Shown here: piece after piece, positions 1 to 6,963 of the stretch | Layout: each line of letters starts with the position of its first letter | Numbering within the stretch: position 1 is the first letter of the stretch | Assembly: GCA_003354055.1 (NCBI GenBank) | Contig: PIVQ01000227.1 | Location: 1-9,814 of the forward strand | DNA: 9,814 nucleotides | Source of the DNA: Desulfobacteraceae bacterium | GTDB taxonomy: Bacteria > Desulfobacterota > Desulfobacteria > Desulfobacterales > Desulfobacteraceae | Reading direction: 5' to 3' | The notes under the pieces: generated by a model | The model's input: only the letters and a program-made list of their open reading frames with translations | Databases searched by the model: none | Told to the model about the DNA's origin: nothing | Position numbers and translations under genes: made by a program

Positions 1-993
1 GTATTTACCGACCATATGTTGGTAATGGATTACGAAGAGGGCAAAGGGTGGCTGGATCCCCGTATTGAGCCGTTTTCCGATTTTTCCATGTCTCCGGCAG
101 CCATGGTATTCCACTATGGCCAGGCGATTTTCGAAGGGCTTAAAGCCTATAAAACACCGGATGGTAAAATTCAGCTGTTCCGGGCCCGGGATAATTTTGC
201 ACGGATGAACCGGTCTGCCAAGGGGATGTGCATACCTGAGATAGATATAGATATGGTCATGGATGCCATGAAACAGCTGATCAAGCTGGAAGAAAAGTGG
301 ATTCCAGAAACTCTGGGCACGGCACTGTATATCCGTCCCACAATCATTGCCACCGACCCGTTCCTGGGTGTCAGATCTTCTTTTACCTTTAAGTTCTTTA
401 TCATTCTATCCTCTGTCGGGGCCTACTATGCACAGGGGCTTAACCCGGTTAAGATCTGGGTGTCCAAGGATCATGTAAGAGCAGTCAGAGGCGGTGTGGG
501 CGAGTTCAAGACCGCGGGGAATTATGCAGCCAGCCTGCTGGCAGGTGAAAAAGCAAAAAAAGAGGGATATGTCCAGGTCATGTGGCTGGATGCCCTTGAA
601 ATGAAATATATTGAAGAGGTCGGGGCCATGAATATCTTTTTCATCATCAATGGTGAACTGGTTACCCCCAATCTCACCGGCAGTATTCTGCCGGGCATCA
701 CCCGTTACTCTGTTCTGTCCCTGGCTGAAAAGTGGGGCATGAAGGTACAGGAACGGAAAGTCAGCATTGAGGAACTTTTCGAGGCCCATGAAAACGGTCA
801 GCTCACTGAGGTGTTTGGATCCGGAACTGCAGCGGTTATTTCTCCGGTTGGTGAAATCCGTTACGGAGACAGGGTCATGGATATCGGAGACGGAACACCC
901 GGTAAGACCTCAATGAAGTTTTATGATGCTCTGACTGCCATTCAATATGGAAAAGCAGAAGATACGGAAAACTGGGTAGAGACCATCGATTAA
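1..993 (+). CDS. ilvE: Branched-chain amino acid aminotransferase (5' partial)
   Basis: PLP-dependent class IV aminotransferase that reversibly transfers the amino group between Leu/Ile/Val and 2-oxoglutarate, the last step of branched-chain amino acid synthesis or the first of their breakdown, in the cytoplasm. The frame is open from base 1: five residues (VFTDH) precede the first visible Met at 16, and this sequence is typical family interior, so the true start lies upstream. Counting from that Met, the PLP lysine is K165 in GEFKTAGNY. Family motifs are YIRPTI (105-110), EVGAMNIFF (201-209), GSILPGITR (222-230) and the phosphate-cupping SGTAAVISPVG (269-279). The C-terminus is complete. The 325 visible residues plus a short missing N-terminus fit the roughly 355-residue form of the family. 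No convincing terminator follows the stop. A D-amino-acid transaminase is less likely because the BCAT-type EVGAMN block is intact. Confidence 0.94.
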   Translation, partial: VFTDHMLVMDYEEGKGWLDPRIEPFSDFSMSPAAMVFHYGQAIFEGLKAYKTPDGKIQLFRARDNFARMNRSAKGMCIPEIDIDMVMDAMKQLIKLEEKWIPETLGTALYIRPTIIATDPFLGVRSSFTFKFFIILSSVGAYYAQGLNPVKIWVSKDHVRAVRGGVGEFKTAGNYAASLLAGEKAKKEGYVQVMWLDALEMKYIEEVGAMNIFFIINGELVTPNLTGSILPGITRYSVLSLAEKWGMKVQERKVSIEELFEAHENGQLTEVFGSGTAAVISPVGEIRYGDRVMDIGDGTPGKTSMKFYDALTAIQYGKAEDTENWVETID

Positions 994-1057
994 TCCCCGT
1001 GTAAGAAGAGACGGCGGATCGATCTTTTATGAACATGAATTTTTAGACCAGAAGTGC

Positions 1058-1075
1058 TGAACGAGCGCTCAGTCA
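1058..1075. promoter_or_regulatory. 18-bp dyad, TetR/FadR-operator-like
   Basis: The sequence TGAACGAGCGCTCAGTCA has a perfect 8-bp palindromic core, GAGCGCTC (1063-1070), and matching TGA/TCA ends. It fits the general pattern TGAAnGA-N4-TCAnTCA seen in operators of some TetR-type fatty-acid regulators, such as Bacillus FadR (YsiA) as I recall its consensus. It sits 40 bp before the chosen start of the XRE-cupin gene. The symmetry is seen directly. The assignment to a TetR-type regulator is inference from motif resemblance, and no such regulator gene is in the window. Confidence 0.35.
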
Positions 1076-1082
1076 AAGATGG

Positions 1083-1102
1083 AGTTTGATCACCCTCAAA
1101 CT
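1083..1102. promoter_or_regulatory. Inverted repeat upstream of XRE-cupin start, possible operator
   Basis: A perfect 7-bp inverted repeat, AGTTTGA-N6-TCAAACT, ends 3 bp before the GGAGA ribosome binding site (1106-1110) of the XRE-cupin gene. A 20-bp dyad at this spot is what an autoregulating XRE dimer would need. As RNA it could instead form a short hairpin next to the ribosome binding site. The repeat is seen directly and either role is inferred. Confidence 0.4.
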
Positions 1103-1114
1103 ATTGGAGATGTA

Positions 1115-1660
1115 ATGGCTAAAAAGAAAGAAATGACGCCCATTGGTAAGCGGATCAGACGCGCCAGGCTTGATAAAAAAATAAGCCTGGATACCATGGC
1201 AAATGAAACAGGATTATCAAAAGATTTTATTAAAAGAATAGAAGGCGGAGAGCAGCGTCCCTCAGTGGGGACACTGCTCCAGATCTCAAGAACCCTACGT
1301 CTTGATTCGGGATTTCTGCTCAAGGAACAGGAAGAAACCATAGAAGAGCGGTCAAATGCCTATACCAAACGGACGGACAACTATGCCTATACGCCGCTTA
1401 CACCAGGGGCGGAAAATAAGCATTTAAAGGCCTTTCGCATTGTTGTGGAAGCCGGCGCAAGCCATGAGGGCGTCGGTTTTCAGCACGAGGGCGAAGAGTT
1501 TGCCTATGTCCTGGCAGGTGAGGTTGAAATCCAGGTAGGAGATCATGTCAACGTCTTGAAAGCAGGAGAATCACTCCATTTCAATTCAGGGGTAAAGCAT
1601 GACCTGCGCAATGCAGGCGCAGCAAACGCAGAGCTGATTGTGGTTGTGTACGCACCCTAA
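1115..1660 (+). CDS. XRE-family transcriptional regulator with C-terminal cupin domain
   Basis: Cytoplasmic DNA-binding regulator of 181 aa. Residues 10-63 form a lambda-repressor-type helix-turn-helix, with recognition helix around SKDFIKRIE (35-43). A linker follows, and residues 105-180 form a small cupin barrel (HEGEEFAYVLAGEVEIQVGD, then AGE and KHD). H124, E128 and H162 are the likely remnants of the metal or ligand site; the usual second His of the HxH motif is absent. In this family the cupin senses a small molecule and tunes DNA binding; the ligand here cannot be read from sequence. I chose the ATG at 1115 because GGAGA lies 4 nt upstream. The in-frame ATG at 1079 has no ribosome binding site, and its extra 12 codons run through an inverted repeat. 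Its position just before an acyl-CoA dehydrogenase suggests control of acyl-CoA metabolism. Confidence 0.88.
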   Translation: MAKKKEMTPIGKRIRRARLDKKISLDTMANETGLSKDFIKRIEGGEQRPSVGTLLQISRTLRLDSGFLLKEQEETIEERSNAYTKRTDNYAYTPLTPGAENKHLKAFRIVVEAGASHEGVGFQHEGEEFAYVLAGEVEIQVGDHVNVLKAGESLHFNSGVKHDLRNAGAANAELIVVVYAP

Positions 1661-1671
1661 ATGATTGAATC

Positions 1672-1693
1672 AGACCTGTACGCCAGGTCTTTT
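1672..1693 (+). terminator. Probable rho-independent terminator after XRE-cupin gene
   Basis: A perfect 7-bp stem, AGACCTG (1672-1678) pairing with CAGGTCT (1684-1690), with a 5-nt loop TACGC, runs straight into TTTT and then ATT. It begins 11 nt after the regulator's stop codon. The stem is short and the T-tract modest, so it may be leaky. If it works, the acyl-CoA dehydrogenase needs its own promoter. Confidence 0.6.
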
Positions 1694-1694
1694 A

Positions 1695-1729
1695 TTGACA
1701 GGCCAGGTCGAAAGATAGACTGCTGGCCT
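1695..1729 (+). promoter_or_regulatory. Candidate promoter/operator of acyl-CoA dehydrogenase
   Basis: A perfect TTGACA (1695-1700) could be a -35 box. The best -10 is TAGACT (1716-1721), matching 4 of 6 at a short 15-bp spacing. A 7-bp inverted repeat, AGGCCAG (1700-1706) and CTGGCCT (1723-1729), brackets the presumed -10. The octamer GCCAGGTC occurs at 1682-1689 and again at 1702-1709, exactly 20 bp apart on one helix face. The ribosome binding site AGGAG (1735-1739) follows. The repeats are seen directly; promoter and operator roles are inferred. Confidence 0.35.
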
Positions 1730-1744
1730 TGAAAAGGAGTTTGT

Positions 1745-2899
1745 ATGCTATTCAAGCTGACTGATGAACAATTGATGATCCAGAATATGGTCCGCGAGTT
1801 TTCACGTAAGGTGATTGCGGCAACGGCTAGTGACAGAGATAAATCCAAAGATTTTCCCGCAGATAATTTTAAACAGATGGGCGAACTTGGGCTCATGGGC
1901 ATGATGATCCCGGAAGAATACGGTGGAGAGGCGGCTGACGCGGTTTCCTATGTACTTGCCCTTTCCGAGATTGCATATTCCTGTGCTTCTACTTCAGTGG
2001 TAATGTCGGTGCAAAATTCCATAGTCTGTGAAAGTTTTAATAAATTCGGAACCAAAGAACAGAAAACAAAATTCCTGGTTCCGTTGGCCTCAGGAGAGAT
2101 GATCGGCGCATTCGCCCTTACCGAACCTGATGCCGGATCCGATCCGGTAAGTCAGTCGACCACGGCAGTGAAGGACGGAGACGAATATGTGATCAACGGA
2201 ACCAAACGGTTTATCACCTCCGGTGAGAACGGCAAAGTAGTACTGGTCACGGCAAAAACCGATGAAAGTGTCGGACACAAAGGGATTTCCTGTTTTATCG
2301 TGCCCAAGGGCACACCGGGTCTGGTTGTCGGCCATACCGAAGACAAGATGGGATTACGGGCCTCGGACACCACGGATTTGATCTTTGAAAATTGCAGGGT
2401 ACCGGCAGCCAATATACTAGGTAAAGAGGGTGATGGCTTCAAGATAGCCATGTCCGGCCTGGACAGTGGCAGAATCGGTATTGCCGCCCAGTCCTTAGGC
2501 GTTGCCCAGGCTGCCTTTGATGCCGCGATTAAATATGCCAAAAAGAGAAAACAATTCGGTGTGCCCATTACCAAGCACCAGGCCATCCGGTTTCAGATTG
2601 CGGATATGGCCACCCAGATTGAGGCGGCACGTCAATTGGTTTTCTCAGCAGCTTCCACCAAAGATCGGGGCGAAAACTACACCAGAGAGGCATCCATTGC
2701 CAAGCTCTTTGCCTCGGAGATGGTCCAGGACGTAACCGCCAGAGCCGTCCAGATGCACGGGGGCTACGGGTTTACCAAGGATTATGATGTGGAGCGGTTT
2801 TACAGGGATGCCAGGGTATTTACCATTTACGAAGGCACCAGTGAAATCCAGCGCATCGTAATTTCAAACTCTGTTCTCAGAGACAAGAGAAAGCCCTGA
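1745..2899 (+). CDS. Acyl-CoA dehydrogenase (short/branched-chain type)
   Basis: FAD flavoenzyme of 384 aa that introduces the alpha-beta double bond in an acyl-CoA and passes electrons to an electron-transfer flavoprotein, in beta-oxidation or branched-chain amino acid breakdown. The length is full for the family. An N-terminal helical domain is followed by the FAD/substrate motif [10 protein letters not shown] (124-133), a middle beta domain, and the C-terminal helical domain with [16 protein letters not shown] (336-351). The catalytic base is E363 in [10 protein letters not shown], the position used by short- and medium-chain enzymes. Start ATG has AGGAG 5 nt upstream. Chain length of the substrate cannot be fixed from sequence; butyryl-CoA or isovaleryl/2-methylacyl-CoA are likely. 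Neighbouring ilvE, though upstream of a regulator and terminator, makes a branched-chain substrate attractive. Its last 23 bp overlap the convergent kinase gene. Confidence 0.93.
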   Translation: MLFKLTDEQLMIQNMVREFSRKVIAATASDRDKSKDFPADNFKQMGELGLMGMMIPEEYGGEAADAVSYVLALSEIAYSCASTSVVMSVQNSIVCESFNKFGTKEQKTKFLVPLASGEMIGAFALTEPDAGSDPVSQSTTAVKDGDEYVINGTKRFITSGENGKVVLVTAKTDESVGHKGISCFIVPKGTPGLVVGHTEDKMGLRASDTTDLIFENCRVPAANILGKEGDGFKIAMSGLDSGRIGIAAQSLGVAQAAFDAAIKYAKKRKQFGVPITKHQAIRFQIADMATQIEAARQLVFSAASTKDRGENYTREASIAKLFASEMVQDVTARAVQMHGGYGFTKDYDVERFYRDARVFTIYEGTSEIQRIVISNSVLRDKRKP

Positions 2900-5168
2900 T
2901 CAGGTCCTCTCTTTTAACGGGTTTGGATATATAATCGTCCATGCCTGCGGCCAGAAACCTTTCCCGGTCCCCTTTCATTGCATTGGCTGTCAATGCGATG
3001 ATGGGGGTGCGGAAAGGGGCCTGCTCTTCGATGACCCGAATTCTCCGGGTCGCCTCTTCCCCGCCCATCACCGGCATCTGAATATCCATGAGAATAATGT
3101 CATATTCCGAAGGGTGGGATTCAACCGCCTCAACCGCCTCCTGTCCGTTTTGAACGATTGAGACCTTGTGTCCCATGGCTTCCAGCATTTTCATGGCAAC
3201 TTTCCGGTTTATTTTATTGTCTTCCACCAGGAGCACATGTTTGTTAAAGGAAAAACATTCCTTCTGCTGTTGGCGAAGCTCATCCAGAGTAAACCGGGTA
3301 ACCATGGGACGGCTGGACGCGGAAAGATCTTCTCCGGGATGATTCGGGTCCGTATGGATCACCGCCCGGATACAGTCCGCCAGTCTGGCCTTTTTTACCG
3401 GTTTGGTTAAAAAACCCTGGAACCCTATTTCCTGAAGAATGGCAGCATCTCCCCGCACTGCAGCAGAGGAGAGCATCACCAGGGGAAGAGAGTTGAAGGC
3501 CTTATTTTCCCTGATTTTTTTGCCCAGATCCCTGCCCGACATCTCCGGCATCTGGAAATCGATCAATACCACGTCAAAGGCCTTTTCCCCCGCAGCGTCC
3601 TCAAGCATATCCAGAGCTTTACGTCCGCTGTCCACACAGTGACAGTTGCAGTTCATTGATTTTAAAAATGAGGTGAATACCGTCTGGTTCATGGGGTTGT
3701 CATCCACCACAAGCACCTTTATTCCCTGAATGTCGGCAGGAAGTTCGGCCAAGGACGTAGTTTTCTCCGACAGGCCGAATGAAGCGGTAAAAGAAAATGT
3801 TGTCCCCCTTCCAGGTAAGCTTTCCACCCCAATCCGGCCGTCCATGAGATTGACCAGTTGTTTTGAAATGGCCAGCCCCAGTCCGGTGCCACCGTACTTT
3901 CGGGTGGTTGAGGCATCCACCTGGGTAAAGGAGTCGAACAGAAAGGGGAGCTTATTCCCCGGGATACCGATACCGGTATCTTTTACCGAAAAGAGAAGCT
4001 CCACACCCTCGCTGGTTTTTTCCTTCACAGAGACCCGGATGAAGATTTCCCCTTTTACGGTGAATTTTATGGCATTGCCGGCAAGATTGGTCAGGATTTG
4101 GCGGAGCCGTCCCGGATCTCCATTGATATGGGACGGTACATCCGACTCCACAAGGCATGCGAATTCAAGACCTTTATCATAGGCTTTCATCCCCATAAGA
4201 TCGCTAAAGGAATCCATGGTGATGCCCAGGTTGAAATCAATGGTTTCAAGGGTCATCATACCGGCCTCGATTTTTGAGAAATCAAGGATATCATTGATAA
4301 GGAACAGTAGAGAGTCGGCACTTTGCTGGGCCGTCAGGGAAAAGTCCCTTTGCTCTACGTTTAAGGGGGTGGCAGATAAGAGGTCCAGCATGCCTATCAC
4401 CCCGTTCATCGGGGTCCGGATTTCATGGCTCATATTGGCCAGGAATTCAGATTTCGCCAGGGTCGCTGACTCCGCCACCTCCTTAGCCGCTTCCAGGGCC
4501 TTGTACCCGGCTGTGTATTCCATTTCCAGCTTCTGGTAGCTCAACTGTATCAGTCCAAGCACCAGGAAAACCACAAAGGCGGTTAGTATCAGCGGAAACA
4601 GAACCAGTTCCAGTGACGGCGCCGACAGCATGGTGGCCGGGCCCGGCTTGGCCATAAGATAATGAGTCGCCCTCCCGGTAAAATAGATGCAGGTCATTCC
4701 AAGGGAGATTTCAAGAATCCAGTTCGGCTGTTCAAGGGTCCTGTGGATATCCAGGATTAACACCTTGAGGCTTAAACCTGCATAAATCGCAATCACAAAA
4801 GAGATCAAGCAGAGTCGTATAGAAAGATTGGGTGCGGCATAGAGAAAAAACAGGTACAGAATGATATAGACTCCGTAGAACATCATGTGCCGCCTGTGCC
4901 TGACCGACTGCCCTGAAAAAATCACAAATCCGCTGAAAAAGAGAAAACCCGTATAAAACACAAGGCTGGTGCCGCCCCCCAAAGCAATGAGCAAGGGAAG
5001 CTGCTGCTGCAGACCTACCAGGAGAATTCCCACAGACAACGAGATAAAGGCCAGGGGCCATTTTGAAAACCCTGGATAGGTTTTCCTTGATGCCATAAAA
5101 TGAAACATGCACAGCGCAAGAGCTGTGGTCACAACGGCCAGTGAAATGAGCAGGGATTTGACATCCAT
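2877..5168 (-). CDS. 7-TM hybrid sensor histidine kinase with two receiver domains
   Basis: Inner-membrane phosphorelay sensor, 763 aa from the ATG at 5168. Residues 5-212 hold about seven hydrophobic segments with short loops, so the signal is probably sensed in or at the membrane; no soluble periplasmic domain is seen. HisKA follows ([10 protein letters not shown], phospho-His H248), then HATPase_c (N365 in [10 protein letters not shown]397 in DTGIGI, GGTGLG at 426-431). Receiver 1 starts near 484 (VLVVDD; phospho-Asp D537; K589) and receiver 2 near 644 (VLLVEDN; D695; K749). The protein stops right after receiver 2, so there is no HPt domain and a separate HPt partner is expected. The start is uncertain: the frame stays open to a TTG at 5255. 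The best ribosome binding site, AGGAGG (5200-5205), lies 13 nt before an in-frame TTG at 5186, which would add 6 residues. Confidence 0.93.
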   Translation of the reverse strand: MDVKSLLISLAVVTTALALCMFHFMASRKTYPGFSKWPLAFISLSVGILLVGLQQQLPLLIALGGGTSLVFYTGFLFFSGFVIFSGQSVRHRRHMMFYGVYIILYLFFLYAAPNLSIRLCLISFVIAIYAGLSLKVLILDIHRTLEQPNWILEISLGMTCIYFTGRATHYLMAKPGPATMLSAPSLELVLFPLILTAFVVFLVLGLIQLSYQKLEMEYTAGYKALEAAKEVAESATLAKSEFLANMSHEIRTPMNGVIGMLDLLSATPLNVEQRDFSLTAQQSADSLLFLINDILDFSKIEAGMMTLETIDFNLGITMDSFSDLMGMKAYDKGLEFACLVESDVPSHINGDPGRLRQILTNLAGNAIKFTVKGEIFIRVSVKEKTSEGVELLFSVKDTGIGIPGNKLPFLFDSFTQVDASTTRKYGGTGLGLAISKQLVNLMDGRIGVESLPGRGTTFSFTASFGLSEKTTSLAELPADIQGIKVLVVDDNPMNQTVFTSFLKSMNCNCHCVDSGRKALDMLEDAAGEKAFDVVLIDFQMPEMSGRDLGKKIRENKAFNSLPLVMLSSAAVRGDAAILQEIGFQGFLTKPVKKARLADCIRAVIHTDPNHPGEDLSASSRPMVTRFTLDELRQQQKECFSFNKHVLLVEDNKINRKVAMKMLEAMGHKVSIVQNGQEAVEAVESHPSEYDIILMDIQMPVMGGEEATRRIRVIEEQAPFRTPIIALTANAMKGDRERFLAAGMDDYISKPVKREDLIRAFSCL

Positions 5169-5278
5169 GGAAAAAAATACGGGCAAGGGTTCTGATTCGC
5201 CTCCTGAAATATCCGTCGGAACGTCTCTTTTACCAGGGGTTCCCGCCGGAATCAAATTTTAAAATAAGGACTTAGAGC

Positions 5279-5307
5279 AGTGTAAGCCAAAAGGGGGATT
5301 TGCGCAA
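5279..5307 (-). promoter_or_regulatory. Candidate sigma70-like promoter for the 7-TM kinase
   Basis: Read on the minus strand, TTGCGC (5307-5302) and TACACT (5284-5279, 4 of 6 matches) are separated by 17 bp. They lie about 110 bp upstream of the kinase ATG. The -35 match is weak (3 of 6), so this is only a candidate. It would start transcription just downstream of the nested hairpin. Confidence 0.3.
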
Positions 5308-5325
5308 GCGGAAACCGGGTATCAC

Positions 5326-5386
5326 GGCAAACCCTGCAACAGCGGGTTGAGACGTCCACCCGGCTGCCTGATCCCCAGGGTTTGCC
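5326..5386 (-). repeat. Long nested inverted repeat (stem-loop) after lipoprotein gene
   Basis: The outer arms GGCAAACCCTG (5326-5336) and CAGGGTTTGCC (5376-5386) are perfect 11-bp reverse complements. Inside them, CAGCGGGT (5340-5347) pairs with ACCCGGCTG (5358-5366) with a single bulged base. This makes a two-tier stem around a small loop. On the minus strand it begins 19 nt after the lipoprotein stop. There is no T-tract on either side, so it is not a standard rho-independent terminator. It could be a 3' stabilising hairpin, a U-less terminator, a leader element of the kinase transcript, or a palindromic repeat. The arms do not recur in this window. Confidence 0.6.
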
Positions 5387-5405
5387 ATCAATCATGTATT
5401 AAACT

Positions 5406-6716
5406 TTATTGGGTGATGGGACAGCCGCTGCTGGTTTTCGGGCAGGGTTTATTATCGTTACGCTTACAATAGGCCCGGGCCTGAGCTTCATTGGGTGCAT
5501 TGGGATAACAGGCGTCGTTATCCATGACTGCAGAAGTACACAGTACAGCCTCATTCTCCGGCGTCGGGGATTTTACCCATTGCTCCTTGCAGGATGCCAA
5601 TACGGAAGACGGATTTTGGGACAGATCACTTGCCATGGCATTGACCCAGCAGGTAACCTGGAAATCAATCTGCTCATCTTCGATCAAGCTGAAGGAACTG
5701 CATTTATCATAGGTGCTGCCGGGACAGCATTGATAGGTTGAAACTGTGGGGTGGTTGCCCAGGATATACGGAGTCGACTTTTCGGTGCCCTCAAGGGTAA
5801 CCCTGCCTGTGGACAATAAATCATAGGATGTCCCTGTTATTTCACTCCAGGCGTACCGTGCCGGCGATCCCAAAACCACCACTGGCAGGGTGTAATCAGG
5901 ATCTAAATTGGCTGGCGGATCCAACAGCAGATTCAGTTGGGGGGTAATATAATACCCCCCGGTCTTTCCGTCCGGGTCATTAAAATATTGATTGGCATCA
6001 GGCAGGTATTTCGAAGTACCTGAAGCCGGTGCTGCAATGGGTCGAACATCCACAATAACCTCAAACAGCTCGGGATCAGCGGAACCCGCGCCGCTAAGGA
6101 CACGGCCCCAGCGTGACATGGTAAACGTATCCAGATAACTCTTGTTTGTCAGCGCCGAAGCAGGGGGATAATTCAACAACAATACGGATTTTTGCTTTGC
6201 CATGGCCATCCCGAATTGTGGAAAAAACGCCCAGGGTTCGTCCTGATGAGTATTGCCCTTATTCCAGCACCCTTCATCGGATTTACATTTGTTTATACCC
6301 ACAAGGGCCTGGCGGTAGTTCTCAATAAAATCAGGATGGATGGCTGCGTAATCCCCTGCAGCCGGATCGGTTGATGTGATTTCAACGATCATGTTATCAT
6401 CCTTGTCTTTCCAAACGTTTACAGATTCGTATTTAATCCCATCATTATTCAGGGAACTTTCAGTGTAATACTTGATTGTATCTTCCAGGGTTGTGTAATA
6501 CTTTTTATAAGGTTCTGGCAGCCAGCTTGGGTCGGGATAGACATCAACCACATCCCCGTGTTGGCCCAATGAATAGGAAACCTTATTATCGGATACGGCA
6601 TATGGGGCGTTTTCAACCTGTGTACAGGCCGATACAAACAATAGTACTGCGATCAGTAGAACAAATCTGGATAATAAACCTTGAAGACAGGATTTACGAT
6701 TGGAATGGGGTTTCAT
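5406..6716 (-). CDS. Cysteine-rich lipoprotein of unknown function
   Basis: Predicted lipoprotein of 436 aa that I do not recognise. The N-terminus is a classic lipoprotein signal: basic start, hydrophobic core at 17-28, lipobox VSAC with the lipidated Cys at 31. The residue after Cys is Thr, not Asp, which in enteric rules favours the outer membrane. The mature part has twelve more cysteines: 144, 150, and ten between 330 and 432 (including a CC pair at 330-331 and CPKTSSGC at 425-432). This suggests disulfides in an oxidising compartment. The rest is rich in Tyr, Pro, Asp and Asn. No CxxCH haem site, metal cluster motif or catalytic triad is obvious. Start ATG at 6716 has a perfect AGGAGG 7 nt upstream; the frame extends to a TTG at 6758 but that has no ribosome binding site. 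It lies upstream of the 7-TM kinase on the same strand. Confidence 0.82.
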   Translation of the reverse strand: MKPHSNRKSCLQGLLSRFVLLIAVLLFVSACTQVENAPYAVSDNKVSYSLGQHGDVVDVYPDPSWLPEPYKKYYTTLEDTIKYYTESSLNNDGIKYESVNVWKDKDDNMIVEITSTDPAAGDYAAIHPDFIENYRQALVGINKCKSDEGCWNKGNTHQDEPWAFFPQFGMAMAKQKSVLLLNYPPASALTNKSYLDTFTMSRWGRVLSGAGSADPELFEVIVDVRPIAAPASGTSKYLPDANQYFNDPDGKTGGYYITPQLNLLLDPPANLDPDYTLPVVVLGSPARYAWSEITGTSYDLLSTGRVTLEGTEKSTPYILGNHPTVSTYQCCPGSTYDKCSSFSLIEDEQIDFQVTCWVNAMASDLSQNPSSVLASCKEQWVKSPTPENEAVLCTSAVMDNDACYPNAPNEAQARAYCKRNDNKPCPKTSSGCPITQ

Positions 6717-6963
6717 AGAAATTCCTCCTTGAATATGATTTGGATACTTTGGAAACAAGATAGGGTTTCTTTAGGACGAAAGGGAGCTTTTTGTCAAGAA
6801 ATGAGTGTAAATAAAACAATTCGTAAGGAGATGTTAGCCCTATAGTGCCGATTCTTAAGACTAAAAATGGATAGGAAATAAAATCATTAGCTTTTTGTCT
6901 TGTTTTATGAGAAAAAATTAGGATTAACAAATCGCAATTTTTTATACAATTTACAGGGTCTAC
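6717..6963. other. AT-rich divergent intergenic region
   Basis: These 247 bp separate the start codons of the lipoprotein (-) and the solute-binding protein (+), so the region should hold both promoters. It is visibly AT-rich and I see no convincing small gene in it. For the rightward gene, TTAACA (6924-6929) and TACAAT (6945-6950) each match a sigma70 box at 5 of 6, but at 15-bp spacing and leaving only a few leader bases, so this pair is doubtful. The rightward ribosome binding site is AGGG (6955-6958), 5 nt before ATG. Confidence 0.5.
6768..6797 (-). promoter_or_regulatory. Candidate promoter of the lipoprotein gene
   Basis: On the minus strand a perfect -35 hexamer TTGACA (6797-6792) lies about 75 bp before the lipoprotein ATG. 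At 18-bp spacing the -10 would be TAAAGA (6773-6768), only 3 of 6. The strong -35 and position support it; the poor -10 suggests an activator or a chance match. Confidence 0.35.

Noticed and set aside
239..256. Microsatellite-like gatagatatagatatgg run
   Set aside because: It encodes the acidic stretch EIDIDM of the aminotransferase in frame and is too short to be a meaningful repeat.
985..1023. ATCGAT occurring at 985-990 and 1018-1023
   Set aside because: The first copy is the last two codons of ilvE and a 6-bp palindrome twice in 40 bp is not strong evidence for a site.
2152..2586. 144-codon minus-strand frame within the acyl-CoA dehydrogenase
   Set aside because: Antisense to conserved catalytic-domain sequence with no start signal; a shadow frame.
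3730..4182. 150-codon open frame on the + strand inside the 7-TM kinase
   Set aside because: It lies antisense to the conserved HATPase domain, has no ribosome binding site that stands out, and its protein has no recognisable features; it is a shadow of the kinase frame.
4999..5014. CTGCTGCTGC triplet run
   Set aside because: It encodes a Gln-Gln-Gln stretch in the kinase membrane region; only a few units, nothing beyond ordinary coding.
5326..5386. Integron attC-like site
   Set aside because: The palindrome size fits, but the arms lack the conserved RYYYAAC/GTTRRRY core sites, and no integrase or cassette array is present.
5409..5741. 110-codon + strand frame opposite the lipoprotein C-terminus
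   Set aside because: The minus-strand gene has a signal peptide, lipobox and perfect ribosome binding site; the + frame has none and is explained by the Cys/Gly-rich antisense codons.
6694..6930. 78-codon minus-strand frame across the divergent intergenic region
   Set aside because: It overlaps the lipoprotein start in another frame, lacks a good ribosome binding site and runs through likely promoter sequence; no protein features support it.
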